From an uncultured Oxalobacteraceae bacterium (GTDB lineage Bacteria > Pseudomonadota > Gammaproteobacteria > Burkholderiales > Burkholderiaceae), in NCBI GenBank assembly GCA_946480015.1, contig CAMLIL010000032.1, forward strand, positions 1 through 55,321: 55,321 nt of DNA. The letters run 5' to 3'. Position 1 is the stretch's first letter; every line of letters starts with the position of its first letter. A program made the translations under genes and the position numbers. Below the pieces are notes generated by a model, which saw nothing but the letters and a program-made list of their open reading frames with translations, did not search any database and was not told the origin of the DNA. Below are positions 1 to 7,532 of the stretch, piece by piece.

Positions 1-221
1 CTAGTGAAATCTCACGTTTCCCGGTGGATGCCCACCTTTCGCCGGCTGGCGGGAATGCGCCGCGGCTTTTCGCCAGTTACGTGAGACGTAATGGAGTCAG
101 GATTGTAATTTAAGTCCCGCTTTTGAGCAAGAAATGAGCAATATCCCGGTTGCCAAATTGTATCGCCTTTTCGGCTACAATCTGGCTCACCGCTTCTCCC
201 CTCTTCTCCCAGGATTCCCAC

Positions 222-971
222 ATGATCGTATTCATCACCGGCGCGTCGTCCGGCTTCGGCGCCGAAATGGCCCGCACCTTCGTCAAACATGGCCACCAGG
301 TCGTCATCAGCGCGCGCCGCCAGGAGCGCCTGGATGCGCTGGCCGCCGAACTGGGCCACATGGCCCTGCCGATGCAGATGGACGTCACCAGCAAGCATTC
401 GATCGAGGAAGCGCTGTCGATGATGCCGCAATCGTGGCGCCCCATCGATGTGCTGATCAATAACGCCGGGCTGGCGCTGGGCACCGAGCCGGCCCAGCAG
501 GCCTCGCTGGACGAGTGGGAAACCATGATCGACACCAACTGCCGCGGCCTGGTGACGATGACGCGCGCCCTGCTGCCGGCCATGGTCGAGCGCGGCAATG
601 GCCTGATCATCAATCTGGGATCGGTCGCCGGCCACTATCCTTACCCCGGCGGCAATGTGTACGGCGCCACCAAGGCCTTTGTCGAGCAGTTCACCCTGAA
701 CCTGCGGGCCGACCTGGCGGGCACCGGCGTGCGCGCGACCAATATCGCCCCCGGCCTGTGCGGCGGCACCGAATTTTCCAACGTGCGCATGCGCGGCAAC
801 GATGCGGCCGCGGCCAAGGTCTACCAGGGCACCATCCCGCTGACGGCCGAGGATATCGCCGCCACCGCCTACTGGGTCGCGACCCTGCCGCCGCATATTA
901 ATATTAACAATATCGAAATGATGCCTACCTGCCAGGGCTTCTCGCCGTTCAACATCGTGCGCCAGCAATAA
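222..971 (+). CDS. ydfG: NADP-dependent 3-hydroxy acid dehydrogenase (YdfG-type SDR)
   Basis: This is a classical short-chain dehydrogenase of 249 residues, probably oxidising serine and related 3-hydroxy acids or reducing malonic semialdehyde with NADP(H) in the cytoplasm. The N-terminal glycine-rich nucleotide motif TGASSGFG is at residues 6-13, the NNAG motif is near residue 88, and the catalytic Ser...Tyr-x-x-x-Lys set is seen as NLGSVAG followed by YGATK. The C-terminus (PPHININNIEMMPTCQ) matches the characteristic YdfG tail rather than generic SDRs. I chose the ATG at 222 because the nucleotide motif normally starts a few residues from the N-terminus; an in-frame ATG at 150 would add 24 residues with no SDR homology. 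The gene stands alone, 199 bp before the Tol-Pal cluster. The family is certain; the substrate is inferred. Confidence 0.85.
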   Translation: MIVFITGASSGFGAEMARTFVKHGHQVVISARRQERLDALAAELGHMALPMQMDVTSKHSIEEALSMMPQSWRPIDVLINNAGLALGTEPAQQASLDEWETMIDTNCRGLVTMTRALLPAMVERGNGLIINLGSVAGHYPYPGGNVYGATKAFVEQFTLNLRADLAGTGVRATNIAPGLCGGTEFSNVRMRGNDAAAAKVYQGTIPLTAEDIAATAYWVATLPPHININNIEMMPTCQGFSPFNIVRQQ

Positions 972-1086
972 ATCAGCGGCACGGGCGTGTAACAGCTGCC
1001 GCCGCAGATGTTACGGAATGTTACGTGTCTTGGCGCCGAGGCAACGAACGCGGTCTACTGCTGCCTGCGCCATCCGGGCGCTGTAT

Positions 1087-1127
1087 TGCTCCTGATTTAT
1101 GTATGTTTGCGTACATTAACAGGAGCA
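1087..1127. promoter_or_regulatory. Long inverted repeat upstream of the Tol-Pal cluster
   Basis: Arms of about 16 nt (TGCTCCTG plus an AT-rich TTATGTA / TACATTAA core) flank an 8-nt spacer. The outer 8 bp are a perfect inverted repeat. It lies 44 bp before the ybgC start and lacks a T-tract, so an operator or an mRNA 5' hairpin is more likely than a terminator of the upstream ydfG gene. No regulator is assigned. Confidence 0.45.
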
Positions 1128-1170
1128 AAATGGCGTAGAATGCTTCCGATTTTCACTAACCAAGCCACAC

Positions 1171-1575
1171 ATGCCCTCAGTATTTACCTGGTGCGTCCGG
1201 GTTTATTACGAAGACACCGACGCCGGCGGCATCGTTTTCTACGCGAATTATTTGAAGTTCTTCGAACGTGCGCGTACCGAATGGTTGCGCGCACTTGGCA
1301 TTGGCCAGCACGCCATGCTGCAGGAACACGGCGCGATCTTCGTCGTCAAAAATACGAATGTGGACTATCACGCGCCAGCGCGGCTTGATGATGAATTAAA
1401 ATTAACTTTGGGCATAGAAAAAGTCGGCCGCGCCTCGGTGCAGTTCACCCAGCAAGCCTGGCGCGGCGAGCAATTGCTCACCAGCGCCGCCGTCAAGGTC
1501 GGCTGCGTGGACGCGGCGACCCTGCGCCCGCGCTCCCTTCCCGACCTGGCCGCTGCTAAAATGCTCGCCGCGTAA
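1171..1575 (+). CDS. ybgC: Tol-Pal associated acyl-CoA thioesterase YbgC
   Basis: This is a 134-residue hotdog-fold thioesterase. The motif YYEDTDAGGIVFYANYLKFFERART near residues 11-35 (quoted here only by its DTDAGG and YANYLKFFER cores) carries the conserved Asp of the 4-hydroxybenzoyl-CoA thioesterase type active site. YbgC hydrolyses acyl-CoA and is found as the first gene of tol-pal operons, where it is thought to link phospholipid metabolism to envelope constriction. It is followed by tolQ after 28 bp, so it is probably co-transcribed. The length is normal for the family. It lies downstream of the inverted repeat at 1087-1127. Confidence 0.93.
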   Translation: MPSVFTWCVRVYYEDTDAGGIVFYANYLKFFERARTEWLRALGIGQHAMLQEHGAIFVVKNTNVDYHAPARLDDELKLTLGIEKVGRASVQFTQQAWRGEQLLTSAAVKVGCVDAATLRPRSLPDLAAAKMLAA

Positions 1576-1603
1576 ATCGACCAACAGAGTTCAAAAGCAC
1601 ACA

Positions 1604-2284
1604 ATGAATGTAGCCCAAGACCTTTCCTTCACCGCGCTGATCGCCCATGCCCACGTCATCGTGCAATTGATCATGGCGCTGCTGTTGAGTGTTTCGCTGA
1701 TCAGCTGGACGTATATCTTCCGCAAGATCTTCGCGATCCGCGCGGCGCGCCGGCAAACCGAAAAATTCGAACGCAGCTTCTGGGCCGGCGGCAACCTGCA
1801 CACCCTGCACCAAAACGCCTCCAGCACGCGCGACCAGAGCGGCGCGCTGGCCCGCATCTTCGAAGCGGGCATGGGCGAATTCATCAAGAACAAGCAAACC
1901 ACCGGCGCGCTCGACATCAACGCCGTGCTCGACGGCTCGCGCCGCGCCATGCGCGCCGCCTTCCAGCGCGAACTCGACGCGCTCGACTCGCACCTGAACT
2001 TCCTCGCTTCGGTCGGCTCGGTCTCGCCCTATGTCGGCCTGCTCGGCACCGTGTGGGGCATCATGAACGCCTTCCGCGGCCTGGCCAATGTGCAGCAAGC
2101 CACCCTGGCCGCGGTCGCGCCCGGCATTGCCGAAGCGCTGATCGCCACCGCCATCGGCCTGTTCGCCGCCATTCCCGCCGTAGTCGCCTACAACCGCTTC
2201 TCGCACGACATCGACCGCCTGGCCATCCGCTTCGAAAGCTTCGTCGAAGAATTTTCGAACATTCTGCAGCGCCAGTCGCGCTAA
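1604..2284 (+). CDS. tolQ: Tol-Pal system motor protein TolQ
   Basis: This is the 226-residue inner-membrane motor subunit of the MotA/TolQ/ExbB family. A first membrane helix lies near residues 15-40, a long cytoplasmic loop follows, and two C-terminal helices (about residues 130-155 and 165-190) contain the family signature GLLGTVWGIMNAF and the small-residue stretch VAPGIAEALIATAIGLFAAIPAVVAYN (only its core GIAEALIATAIGLFA is needed to recognise it). TolQ forms a pentamer around a TolR dimer and uses the proton-motive force to energise TolA. Its stop is 15 bp before tolR, within one operon. Confidence 0.96.
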   Translation: MNVAQDLSFTALIAHAHVIVQLIMALLLSVSLISWTYIFRKIFAIRAARRQTEKFERSFWAGGNLHTLHQNASSTRDQSGALARIFEAGMGEFIKNKQTTGALDINAVLDGSRRAMRAAFQRELDALDSHLNFLASVGSVSPYVGLLGTVWGIMNAFRGLANVQQATLAAVAPGIAEALIATAIGLFAAIPAVVAYNRFSHDIDRLAIRFESFVEEFSNILQRQSR

Positions 2285-2299
2285 GGCCGGGACGCTACC

Positions 2300-2731
2300 A
2301 TGTCGCTATCGAGCAACCTGCGCAGCGGACGGCGGCGCAAGTACAAGTCAGAAATCAATGTCGTGCCGTACATCGACGTGATGCTGGTTCTGCTGATCAT
2401 TTTCATGGTCGTGCCGCCCGCCAACAGCCCCAGCGTGATCAACCTGCCCAGCGCGCAAAAGTCGGCGTTGCCGCCGGACGATTACATCCAGATCATCGTC
2501 AAGCCCAACACCAGCCTGTCGATCGGCATCAACGGCAAGAACGCCGCCACCCCGACCGATGTGCCGGACCGCGCCGCCGTGGTGGAGCAACTGCGCGAGC
2601 TGCACAACGACCATCCCGACTATCCGGTGATGATTTCGGGCGACAAGGACAGCAAGTACGACGACGTCATCCAGCTTATTTCGGAAGCCCGGAAGATGGG
2701 CATCAGCCGGGTCGGGCTGGCCACCAAGTGA
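2300..2731 (+). CDS. tolR: Tol-Pal system protein TolR
   Basis: This 143-residue ExbD/TolR family protein has one N-terminal membrane helix. The motif EINVVPYIDVMLVLLIIFMV near residues 17-36 includes the essential transmembrane aspartate used for proton transfer. The rest is the periplasmic domain that binds peptidoglycan when activated. It sits between tolQ and tolA with gaps of 15 and 16 bp. The length and motif are complete, and I see nothing unusual. Confidence 0.96.
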   Translation: MSLSSNLRSGRRRKYKSEINVVPYIDVMLVLLIIFMVVPPANSPSVINLPSAQKSALPPDDYIQIIVKPNTSLSIGINGKNAATPTDVPDRAAVVEQLRELHNDHPDYPVMISGDKDSKYDDVIQLISEARKMGISRVGLATK

Positions 2732-2747
2732 GGCACCCGAGCACATC

Positions 2748-3644
2748 ATGGCCACGCTGAATTCCGCCGCCAGCCAGGGCAGTCCCTACCGGATCCCGCC
2801 CGAGCCGAGCCGTTTGCCATCGATCCTGCTGGCGGCGGCCATGCACGCCATCCTGGTCGCCTTCCTGTGGGTTGGCATCAAGTGGCAAAACAATGCGCCG
2901 GTCGCGGTCGAGGCCGAAGTGTGGGACATGAAGACGCAGGCCGCCGCCCCGCCCACGCCGCCGGCGCCCGCCCCGGAACCGGAACCCGAACCCAAGCCGG
3001 AACCAAAGCCCGAACCTGAACCGCCGCGCGTGGCGAAAGCGGTCGAACCGCCGCCCGCGCCGAAGCCGGATATTGCGCTGGAGCGCCAGAAACAGAAAGA
3101 ACTGAAGCAGAAGCAGTTGGCGGAAGAAAAGCGCGAACGCGAAGAATTGAAGAAGAAAGAGCTGGCCAAGAAGGAGCTGGAAAAGAAAGAGCTGGAGAAG
3201 AAAGAACTGGAAAAGAAGCAGCTGGCCGAGAAGAAAGCCGCTGAGAAGCTGAAGGCCAGGCAGGCCGCTGAAGAGCAAAAGAAACTGGACAAGCTGCGCG
3301 ATGCCGAAATGCGGCGCATCACCGGCGCGGCCGGCGCCGCGCCCAAGGCGACCGCCCCGCGCATCGACAGCGGCTACCTGGCCAGCATCACCAGCAAGAT
3401 CAAGAGCACCACCTCGTATCTGGGCAGTACCGACATGGCCGGCAATCCGCGTGTGCAGTTCAAGGTGGACCAGGCGCCAACCGGCGAAATCATGTCGGTA
3501 CGGCTGGTCAAGAGCAGCGGCGTGCCCGCCTTCGACGACGCGGTTGAAAAAGGCATTATCAAATCTTCACCACTGCCCAAGAAGAAAGATGGTACGGTAG
3601 AGCGCACCCTTGAAATCGGCTTCTCGATGAAGGACCTGAAATGA
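2748..3644 (+). CDS. tolA: Cell envelope integrity protein TolA
   Basis: TolA is the inner-membrane protein that spans the periplasm and pulls on Pal and TolB. The 298-residue product has a membrane helix near residues 25-45, a Pro/Glu/Lys-rich linker with repeated EPEPKPEPK-type runs (about 62-105), a long Lys/Glu/Leu-rich helical stalk (about 110-195) with degenerate KKELEKKEL repeats, and a C-terminal TolA/TonB-like domain (about 205-298, beginning SGYLASITSKIK) that ends in a GTVERTLEIGF strand. The stalk is shorter than in E. coli TolA (421 residues in total), as is common in betaproteobacteria. The DNA encoding the stalk is locally repetitive (3130-3260) and A-rich compared with its surroundings. 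Confidence 0.94.
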   Translation: MATLNSAASQGSPYRIPPEPSRLPSILLAAAMHAILVAFLWVGIKWQNNAPVAVEAEVWDMKTQAAAPPTPPAPAPEPEPEPKPEPKPEPEPPRVAKAVEPPPAPKPDIALERQKQKELKQKQLAEEKREREELKKKELAKKELEKKELEKKELEKKQLAEKKAAEKLKARQAAEEQKKLDKLRDAEMRRITGAAGAAPKATAPRIDSGYLASITSKIKSTTSYLGSTDMAGNPRVQFKVDQAPTGEIMSVRLVKSSGVPAFDDAVEKGIIKSSPLPKKKDGTVERTLEIGFSMKDLK

Positions 3645-3677
3645 TCTTCTCGAGGGCCACGAACCTGGATATGACCT

Positions 3678-4970
3678 ATGAATGAAACGCGAATGACCTT
3701 TCGGAAGCACATGGGCGCGCTTTTGGCCGGCGCCAGCCTGCTCGTCGGCGCCAGCGCGCATGCCCAGCTGCGCGTGGAAATCGCCGGCGTCGGCAGCAAC
3801 CAGATTCCCATCGCCATTGCCACCTTCGCCGACGAAAACCAGTCGCCGGCACAAGTGTCCGCCATCATCAGGGCCGACCTGGAACGCAGCGGCATGTTCA
3901 AGGTGATCGACACCGGCACCGTGCTGGCAGACACCGCCCCGGTCGACTACGGCCAGTGGAAGTCGCGCGGCGCCGACGCGCTGGTGGTGGGCAGCGTGCA
4001 GAAGCTGGCCGATGGCCGTGTCGAAGTGCGCTACAAGCTGCTCGACACCATCAAGAGCGCGCAGTTGTCGACCCTGAACGAAGCGGCCCAGCCGCGTTAC
4101 GCGCGCCTGTCGGCCCACCGCATCGCCGACGATATTTATCAGAAACTGACCGGCACCCGCGGCGCCTTCTCGGCCCGCATTGCCTACGTCAATGAAAACC
4201 GCGGCGCCAAGGATTACCGCCTCGAAATCGCCGATTCCGACGGCGAGGGCGTGCAGGTCGCGGTGCGCTCGGTCGAGCCGATCATCTCGCCGGCGTGGTC
4301 GCCGGACGGCACCAAGGTCGCCTATGTATCGTTCCGCGAATACCGCAAACCGGTGATTTTCGTGCAGGACCTGATGACCGGCAACCGCAAGGCCGTGGTC
4401 AACGAAAAAGGCAGCAACTCGGCACCGGCCTGGTCGCCCGACGGCAGCACCCTGGCCGTGGCCCTGTCCAAGGATAACCACACCCAGATCTACGCCGTCA
4501 GCAGCGAGGGCGGCAGCCTGCGCCGCCTGTCCAACAGCAACGGCATCGATACCGAACCGCACTACTCCGCCGACGGCCAGTGGATTTACTTCACGAGCGA
4601 CCGCAGCGGCGGCCCGCAAATCTACCGCATGAGCGCCAATGGCGGCGAAGCCAAGCGCATCACCTTTAACGGCTCCTACAACATCAGCCCGCGCCTGTCC
4701 TCGGACGGCAAGACCCTGGCCTGGATTTCCCAGCGCGACGGCGGCTATTCCCTCTACGCGATGGACCTGGCCAGCGGCCAGGAACTGCGCCTGGCCGACC
4801 AGGCCACCGAACCGAGTTTCTCGCCTAACGGCAAATACATCATGTACGCCACCCGTTCGGGCGGCCGCACCGCGCTGGCCGTGGTATCGGTCGACGGCCG
4901 GGTCAAGCAACGCTTGACTACGCAGGCAGGAAACATTCGGGAACCCAGCTGGGGCCCGTTCTTAAAATAA
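3678..4970 (+). CDS. tolB: Tol-Pal system beta-propeller protein TolB
   Basis: TolB is the 430-residue periplasmic protein that binds Pal and is displaced by TolA. A Sec signal peptide ends at about residue 29 (AHAQ). An N-terminal alpha/beta domain (about 30-165) precedes a six-bladed propeller in which the blades are marked by repeated W/YSPDG-type turns (SPAWSPDGTKVAYVS, APAWSPDGSTLAVA, EPHYSADGQWIYFTS, SPRLSSDGKTLAWIS, EPSFSPNGKYIMYA). The gap to tolA is 33 bp. A second in-frame ATG lies at 3693; either start leaves a workable signal peptide, and I kept the first. Confidence 0.95.
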   Translation: MNETRMTFRKHMGALLAGASLLVGASAHAQLRVEIAGVGSNQIPIAIATFADENQSPAQVSAIIRADLERSGMFKVIDTGTVLADTAPVDYGQWKSRGADALVVGSVQKLADGRVEVRYKLLDTIKSAQLSTLNEAAQPRYARLSAHRIADDIYQKLTGTRGAFSARIAYVNENRGAKDYRLEIADSDGEGVQVAVRSVEPIISPAWSPDGTKVAYVSFREYRKPVIFVQDLMTGNRKAVVNEKGSNSAPAWSPDGSTLAVALSKDNHTQIYAVSSEGGSLRRLSNSNGIDTEPHYSADGQWIYFTSDRSGGPQIYRMSANGGEAKRITFNGSYNISPRLSSDGKTLAWISQRDGGYSLYAMDLASGQELRLADQATEPSFSPNGKYIMYATRSGGRTALAVVSVDGRVKQRLTTQAGNIREPSWGPFLK

Positions 4971-5009
4971 GTAGTGAGACTTTTTTAACCCGTGACCAGG
5001 AGAAGAACC

Positions 5010-5537
5010 ATGCGCAAATTTAATCATGTAGCATTTATCGTAGCGAGCGCCGCCCTGCTCTCCGCTTGCAGCTCGCCTGTCAAGCTCAACGAGGCACCGG
5101 TGGTGGACAAAGCCCCGGTAGCCGCACCAGCCGCGCCAGTGGCCGACCGTAACGACGTGCGTCCAGTCGAGACCGGCGCTGTCGATCCACTGAACGATCC
5201 AAAAGGCGTGCTGGCCAAGCGCAGCGTGTATTTCGACTACGACAGCTATGTGGTGCGCGAAGACGGCAAGCCAGTGGTGGAAAGCCACGCCGCTTACCTG
5301 AACAAGAACAAGGGCCGCAAGATCCTGATCCAAGGTAACACCGACGAACGCGGCGGCACCGAGTACAACCTGGCGCTGGGCCAGAAGCGCGCCGAAGCCG
5401 TGCGCAAAGCCATGGCCACCCTGGGCGTGTCCGAAGGCCAGATGGAAGCCGTGTCGCTGGGCGAAGAAAAGCCGAAGGCACTGGGCACCGGCGAAGCTGC
5501 CTGGGCTGAAAACCGCCGCGCAGACATCGTTTATTGA
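5010..5537 (+). CDS. pal: Peptidoglycan-associated lipoprotein Pal
   Basis: Pal is the outer-membrane lipoprotein end of the Tol-Pal machine and binds peptidoglycan. The 175-residue product starts MRKFNHVAF, has a lipobox LLSAC with the lipidated cysteine at residue 20, an Ala/Pro/Val-rich linker (about 21-65), and an OmpA-like domain (about 70-175) with FDYDSYVV, the peptidoglycan-binding GNTDERGGTEYN loop and LGQKRAEAV. I placed the start at 5010 because AGGAG at 4998-5002 is a good ribosome-binding site for it and because an upstream in-frame GTG at 4992 would add six Arg-rich residues. It is followed by a strong stem-loop. Confidence 0.95.
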   Translation: MRKFNHVAFIVASAALLSACSSPVKLNEAPVVDKAPVAAPAAPVADRNDVRPVETGAVDPLNDPKGVLAKRSVYFDYDSYVVREDGKPVVESHAAYLNKNKGRKILIQGNTDERGGTEYNLALGQKRAEAVRKAMATLGVSEGQMEAVSLGEEKPKALGTGEAAWAENRRADIVY

Positions 5538-5557
5538 TTTAAACGCCTCGTCAGCCT

Positions 5558-5600
5558 GCACGGGGGGCGGCGCGGTGTGAACCGCTCCGCCCCGTTGTGC
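5558..5600 (+). terminator. GC-rich stem-loop after pal
   Basis: A long imperfect hairpin has arms beginning GCACGGGGGGCGG and ending CCGCCCCGTTGTGC with a TGTGAA-like loop. There is no U-tract after it, so it may act as an mRNA stabiliser, attenuator or partial terminator between pal and cpoB rather than a full intrinsic terminator. It would let the abundant lipoprotein Pal be made at a different level from CpoB. Confidence 0.45.
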
Positions 5601-5662
5601 GTTATGAGTGCTGAATGCTGACTGCCGACAGCGCATCAAACCGAGTAAGAAAGGCCACGATC

Positions 5663-6424
5663 ATGATTTCATTTTCCACCTCCCGTCTCGCCGCCGCCTG
5701 CCTGGCGCTGGCGGTCTGGCTGCCGCTGCAAGCGCATGCCGGCCTGCTGGATGACGACGAAGCGCGTAAAGCCATTCTCGACCTGCGCGCCAAGGTCGAC
5801 AATCTCTCGCGCGACCTGAACACGCGCATCGACACCAAGGCCGACAAGACCGCCTCGCTGGAAATCGTCAACCAGAACGAACAGATTTTGCAGGAGATAT
5901 CCAAGCTGCGCGGCCAGCTCGAAGTGCTGGGCAATGAGATCGAGACCGCGCAAAAGCGCCAGAAGGATTTTTACGCCGACCTGGACGGACGCCTGCGCAA
6001 GCTCGAACCGCAGCAAATGACCATCGATGGGCGCGAAGCCGAGGTCGATCCGGGCGAACAGAAAAGCTACGACGCGGCCATGACGTTGTTTAAGTCGGGC
6101 GACTACAAGAACGCCGCCGCCGCGCTGACCGAATTCGTGCGCCGCTATCCGCAGTCGGGCTATGCCGCCATCGCCCAGTACTGGCTCGGCAATGCCTACT
6201 ACGCCCAGCGCGACTACAAGAATGCCATCGCGGCCCAGCAGATCGTCGCCACGACCTACAAGGACAGCACCAAGGCGCCGGACGCGATGCTCAACATCGC
6301 CAGCAGCTATACCGAGCTCAAGGACAAGAAGGCCGCCAAGAAGGCGCTGCAGGACCTGGTGAAGCAATTCCCGGACTCCAGCGCGGCCCAGGCAGCCAAG
6401 GACAGACTTGCGGCGCTGAAGTAA
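5663..6424 (+). CDS. cpoB: Cell division coordinator CpoB (YbgF)
   Basis: This 253-residue periplasmic protein coordinates peptidoglycan synthesis with outer-membrane constriction by binding TolA and PBP1B. It has a signal peptide ending near residue 27 (LQAHA), an N-terminal trimerising coiled coil (about 30-115, with KVDNLSRDLNTRIDTKADK and EQILQEISKLRGQLEVL heptads), and C-terminal TPR repeats (about 130-253: YDAAMTLFKSGDYKNAAAAL, AQYWLGNAYYAQRDYKNAI, APDAMLNIASSYTEL). I chose the ATG at 5663 since it begins the signal peptide; 16 extra upstream residues would otherwise precede it. It is the last gene of the tol-pal cluster. Confidence 0.93.
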   Translation: MISFSTSRLAAACLALAVWLPLQAHAGLLDDDEARKAILDLRAKVDNLSRDLNTRIDTKADKTASLEIVNQNEQILQEISKLRGQLEVLGNEIETAQKRQKDFYADLDGRLRKLEPQQMTIDGREAEVDPGEQKSYDAAMTLFKSGDYKNAAAALTEFVRRYPQSGYAAIAQYWLGNAYYAQRDYKNAIAAQQIVATTYKDSTKAPDAMLNIASSYTELKDKKAAKKALQDLVKQFPDSSAAQAAKDRLAALK

Positions 6425-6443
6425 GAAAGTTCGGCATTGGGGT

Positions 6444-6472
6444 TTGACAGGATCGTGACCACCCCCTATAAT
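6444..6472 (+). promoter_or_regulatory. Consensus sigma-70 promoter for tRNA-Lys
   Basis: A perfect -35 box TTGACA (6444-6449) and a perfect -10 box TATAAT (6467-6472) are separated by exactly 17 bp. Transcription would start a few bases before the tRNA at 6487. This is the best promoter in the window by inspection. Confidence 0.9.
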
Positions 6473-6486
6473 CTTGCTTCTTTCGG

Positions 6487-6562
6487 GGGTCGTTAGCTCA
6501 GCTGGTAGAGCAGCGGACTTTTAATCCGTTGGTCGCAGGTTCGAATCCCGCACGGCCTACCA
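6487..6562 (+). tRNA. tRNA-Lys (anticodon TTT), with atypical 3' half
   Basis: The cloverleaf folds with the D arm, a TTT anticodon at 6520-6522 in the loop CTTTTAA, the T loop TTCGAAT and an encoded CCA at 6560-6562. The 5' half is a standard Lys tRNA. The 3' half is not: A51 faces C63 in the T stem, and the acceptor stem holds U4-G69 and G1-U72 wobbles because its 3' strand reads ACGGCCT rather than the expected ACGACCC. It may be a functional but weakened tRNA, or its 3' end may have been replaced. It is flanked by its own promoter and terminator. Confidence 0.9.
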
Positions 6563-6580
6563 CCGAATTCAGTAGTACAG

Positions 6581-6616
6581 AAAAAGGTTATGCGCTTCGG
6601 CGCATAACCTTTTTTT
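6581..6616 (+). terminator. Intrinsic terminator after tRNA-Lys
   Basis: A perfect stem AGGTTATGCGC / GCGCATAACCT closes on a stable TTCG tetraloop. It is preceded by an A-run and followed by a run of seven T, so it can act in both directions. Confidence 0.95.
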
Positions 6617-6654
6617 CATTCCGCTTATCCCACCGCCCTCACGAAAGAAACAGC

Positions 6655-6918
6655 ATGAAAAAGACCGACCTGGCGAAAAGCGATGCGAAGAAGCTGATGG
6701 GAAAAATGGTGACATCAGGCGGCGCTGGATTTGGCAAAGCCGTGGTGGCCGTCGACCGCCGCGAACAACGCCGGCGCGACCAGGCGCTTGGCCTGGTGCC
6801 CTTCGCCACCAAGCTCAACGGCGAACTGGTGGCACAGCTCAATGCCATGGCGACCGAACAGGGCACCGACGTGGGCACCGTCGTCAGCGCGCTTCTACAA
6901 AAAGGTTTGGCCAGCTGA
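6655..6918 (+). CDS. Conserved hypothetical small protein (87 aa)
   Basis: I do not recognise this protein. The 87 residues start MKKTDLAKSDAKKLMGKM, are basic in the first half (DRREQRRRDQA near residue 40) and end in a helix-rich tail (LNGELVAQLNAMATEQGTDVGTVVSALLQKGL). There is no signal peptide or membrane segment, so it is probably cytoplasmic. The tail resembles short helical DNA-binding or antitoxin-like regions only in a general way. GAAAGAAA about 6 bases upstream may serve as a ribosome-binding site. It lies between the tRNA-Lys terminator and the effector block and could belong to either. Codon use looks native (high third-position GC). Confidence 0.7.
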   Translation: MKKTDLAKSDAKKLMGKMVTSGGAGFGKAVVAVDRREQRRRDQALGLVPFATKLNGELVAQLNAMATEQGTDVGTVVSALLQKGLAS

Positions 6919-7040
6919 GCCGGTTAGTGGCAAGATCCCACCCGCCGGCCGTGAGCTCTGCCATCCCGCCGGAAATTTTCTGCTGGGGGTAACACCACCT
7001 CACTTCTGCCCTTAGCACGGATACGACCATCGTCGTTTCC

Positions 7041-7108
7041 GCGCACGCGGGAACCCATGCTGAGCGGCACAGCGAAGATACTAACGGGCTAACGTTTGCA
7101 CGTGATCC
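7041..7108. repeat. Cassette 3' flank repeat, copy 1
   Basis: This about 68-bp stretch covers the last codons of the STY0301-like gene plus its downstream flank. It is closely similar to 10320-10394, including the shared strings GATACTAACGGGCTAAC and GTGATCCGCACGT. The flank includes CGCGCACGCGGGAACCCATGC, which looks like part of a dispersed palindromic extragenic element. Confidence 0.7.
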
Positions 7109-7532
7109 GCACGTCTTGCTGCCCAACCTTCTCGCCTTTGCTTATGCGCACGGTGCAGGACCTAATGCTGTCATCCAGCCGTTTTGACAGACTCACCTGA
7201 TCATACTCACCGTAGCGACACTCTATCCATTTCCCCTCGCTGAAACCGGTGCCGTCCAGATCATATGTCGTGGACCATTCAGTCTTGCCCTTCCTCCACG
7301 TCGAATTGCCCATGAGGATGGCCCGCCGCTCCGGCGGTCCGGCTGTCGCCCCTGCCGACGAGAGAAAGAGCGGGGATGCCACGTATGGCGTCCATCCCGA
7401 AGGGGTATTCGCTATTCGGATCGATGCTTCGGGTACTTCGGTGGGGCATACGATCCGCTGCTCGCCCCCGAAAACGGAGTGGGTGAGCAACAGACCGCCT
7501 ATTAGAATCGTCAACTTCGCGCGTCGTCGCAT
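7089..7532 (-). CDS. STY0301-like putative immunity protein (possible internal start)
   Basis: This nested, same-frame reading starts at an internal ATG and encodes 147 residues beginning with a Sec signal peptide (MRRRAKLT followed by ILIGGLLL and SVFGG). The mature part has IVCPTEVPE, MGNSTWRKGK, WIECRYG and CTVRIS, all of which recur in the separate homologue at 9758-10222. If translated alone it would be exported to the periplasm, where it could neutralise a peptidoglycan amidase. A weak purine stretch (CAGGCAGACGG) precedes the ATG. As part of the longer fusion the signal peptide would instead be an internal membrane anchor. I list it separately because either product may be the real one. 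Confidence 0.6.
   Translation of the reverse strand: MRRRAKLTILIGGLLLTHSVFGGEQRIVCPTEVPEASIRIANTPSGWTPYVASPLFLSSAGATAGPPERRAILMGNSTWRKGKTEWSTTYDLDGTGFSEGKWIECRYGEYDQVSLSKRLDDSIRSCTVRISKGEKVGQQDVRITCKR

Noticed and set aside
1..221. Inverted 8-mer TCTCACGT / ACGTGAGA (10-17 and 79-86) and a possible gene end before ydfG
   Set aside because: The arms are 61 bp apart and no coding similarity could be read, so there is too little to call a feature.
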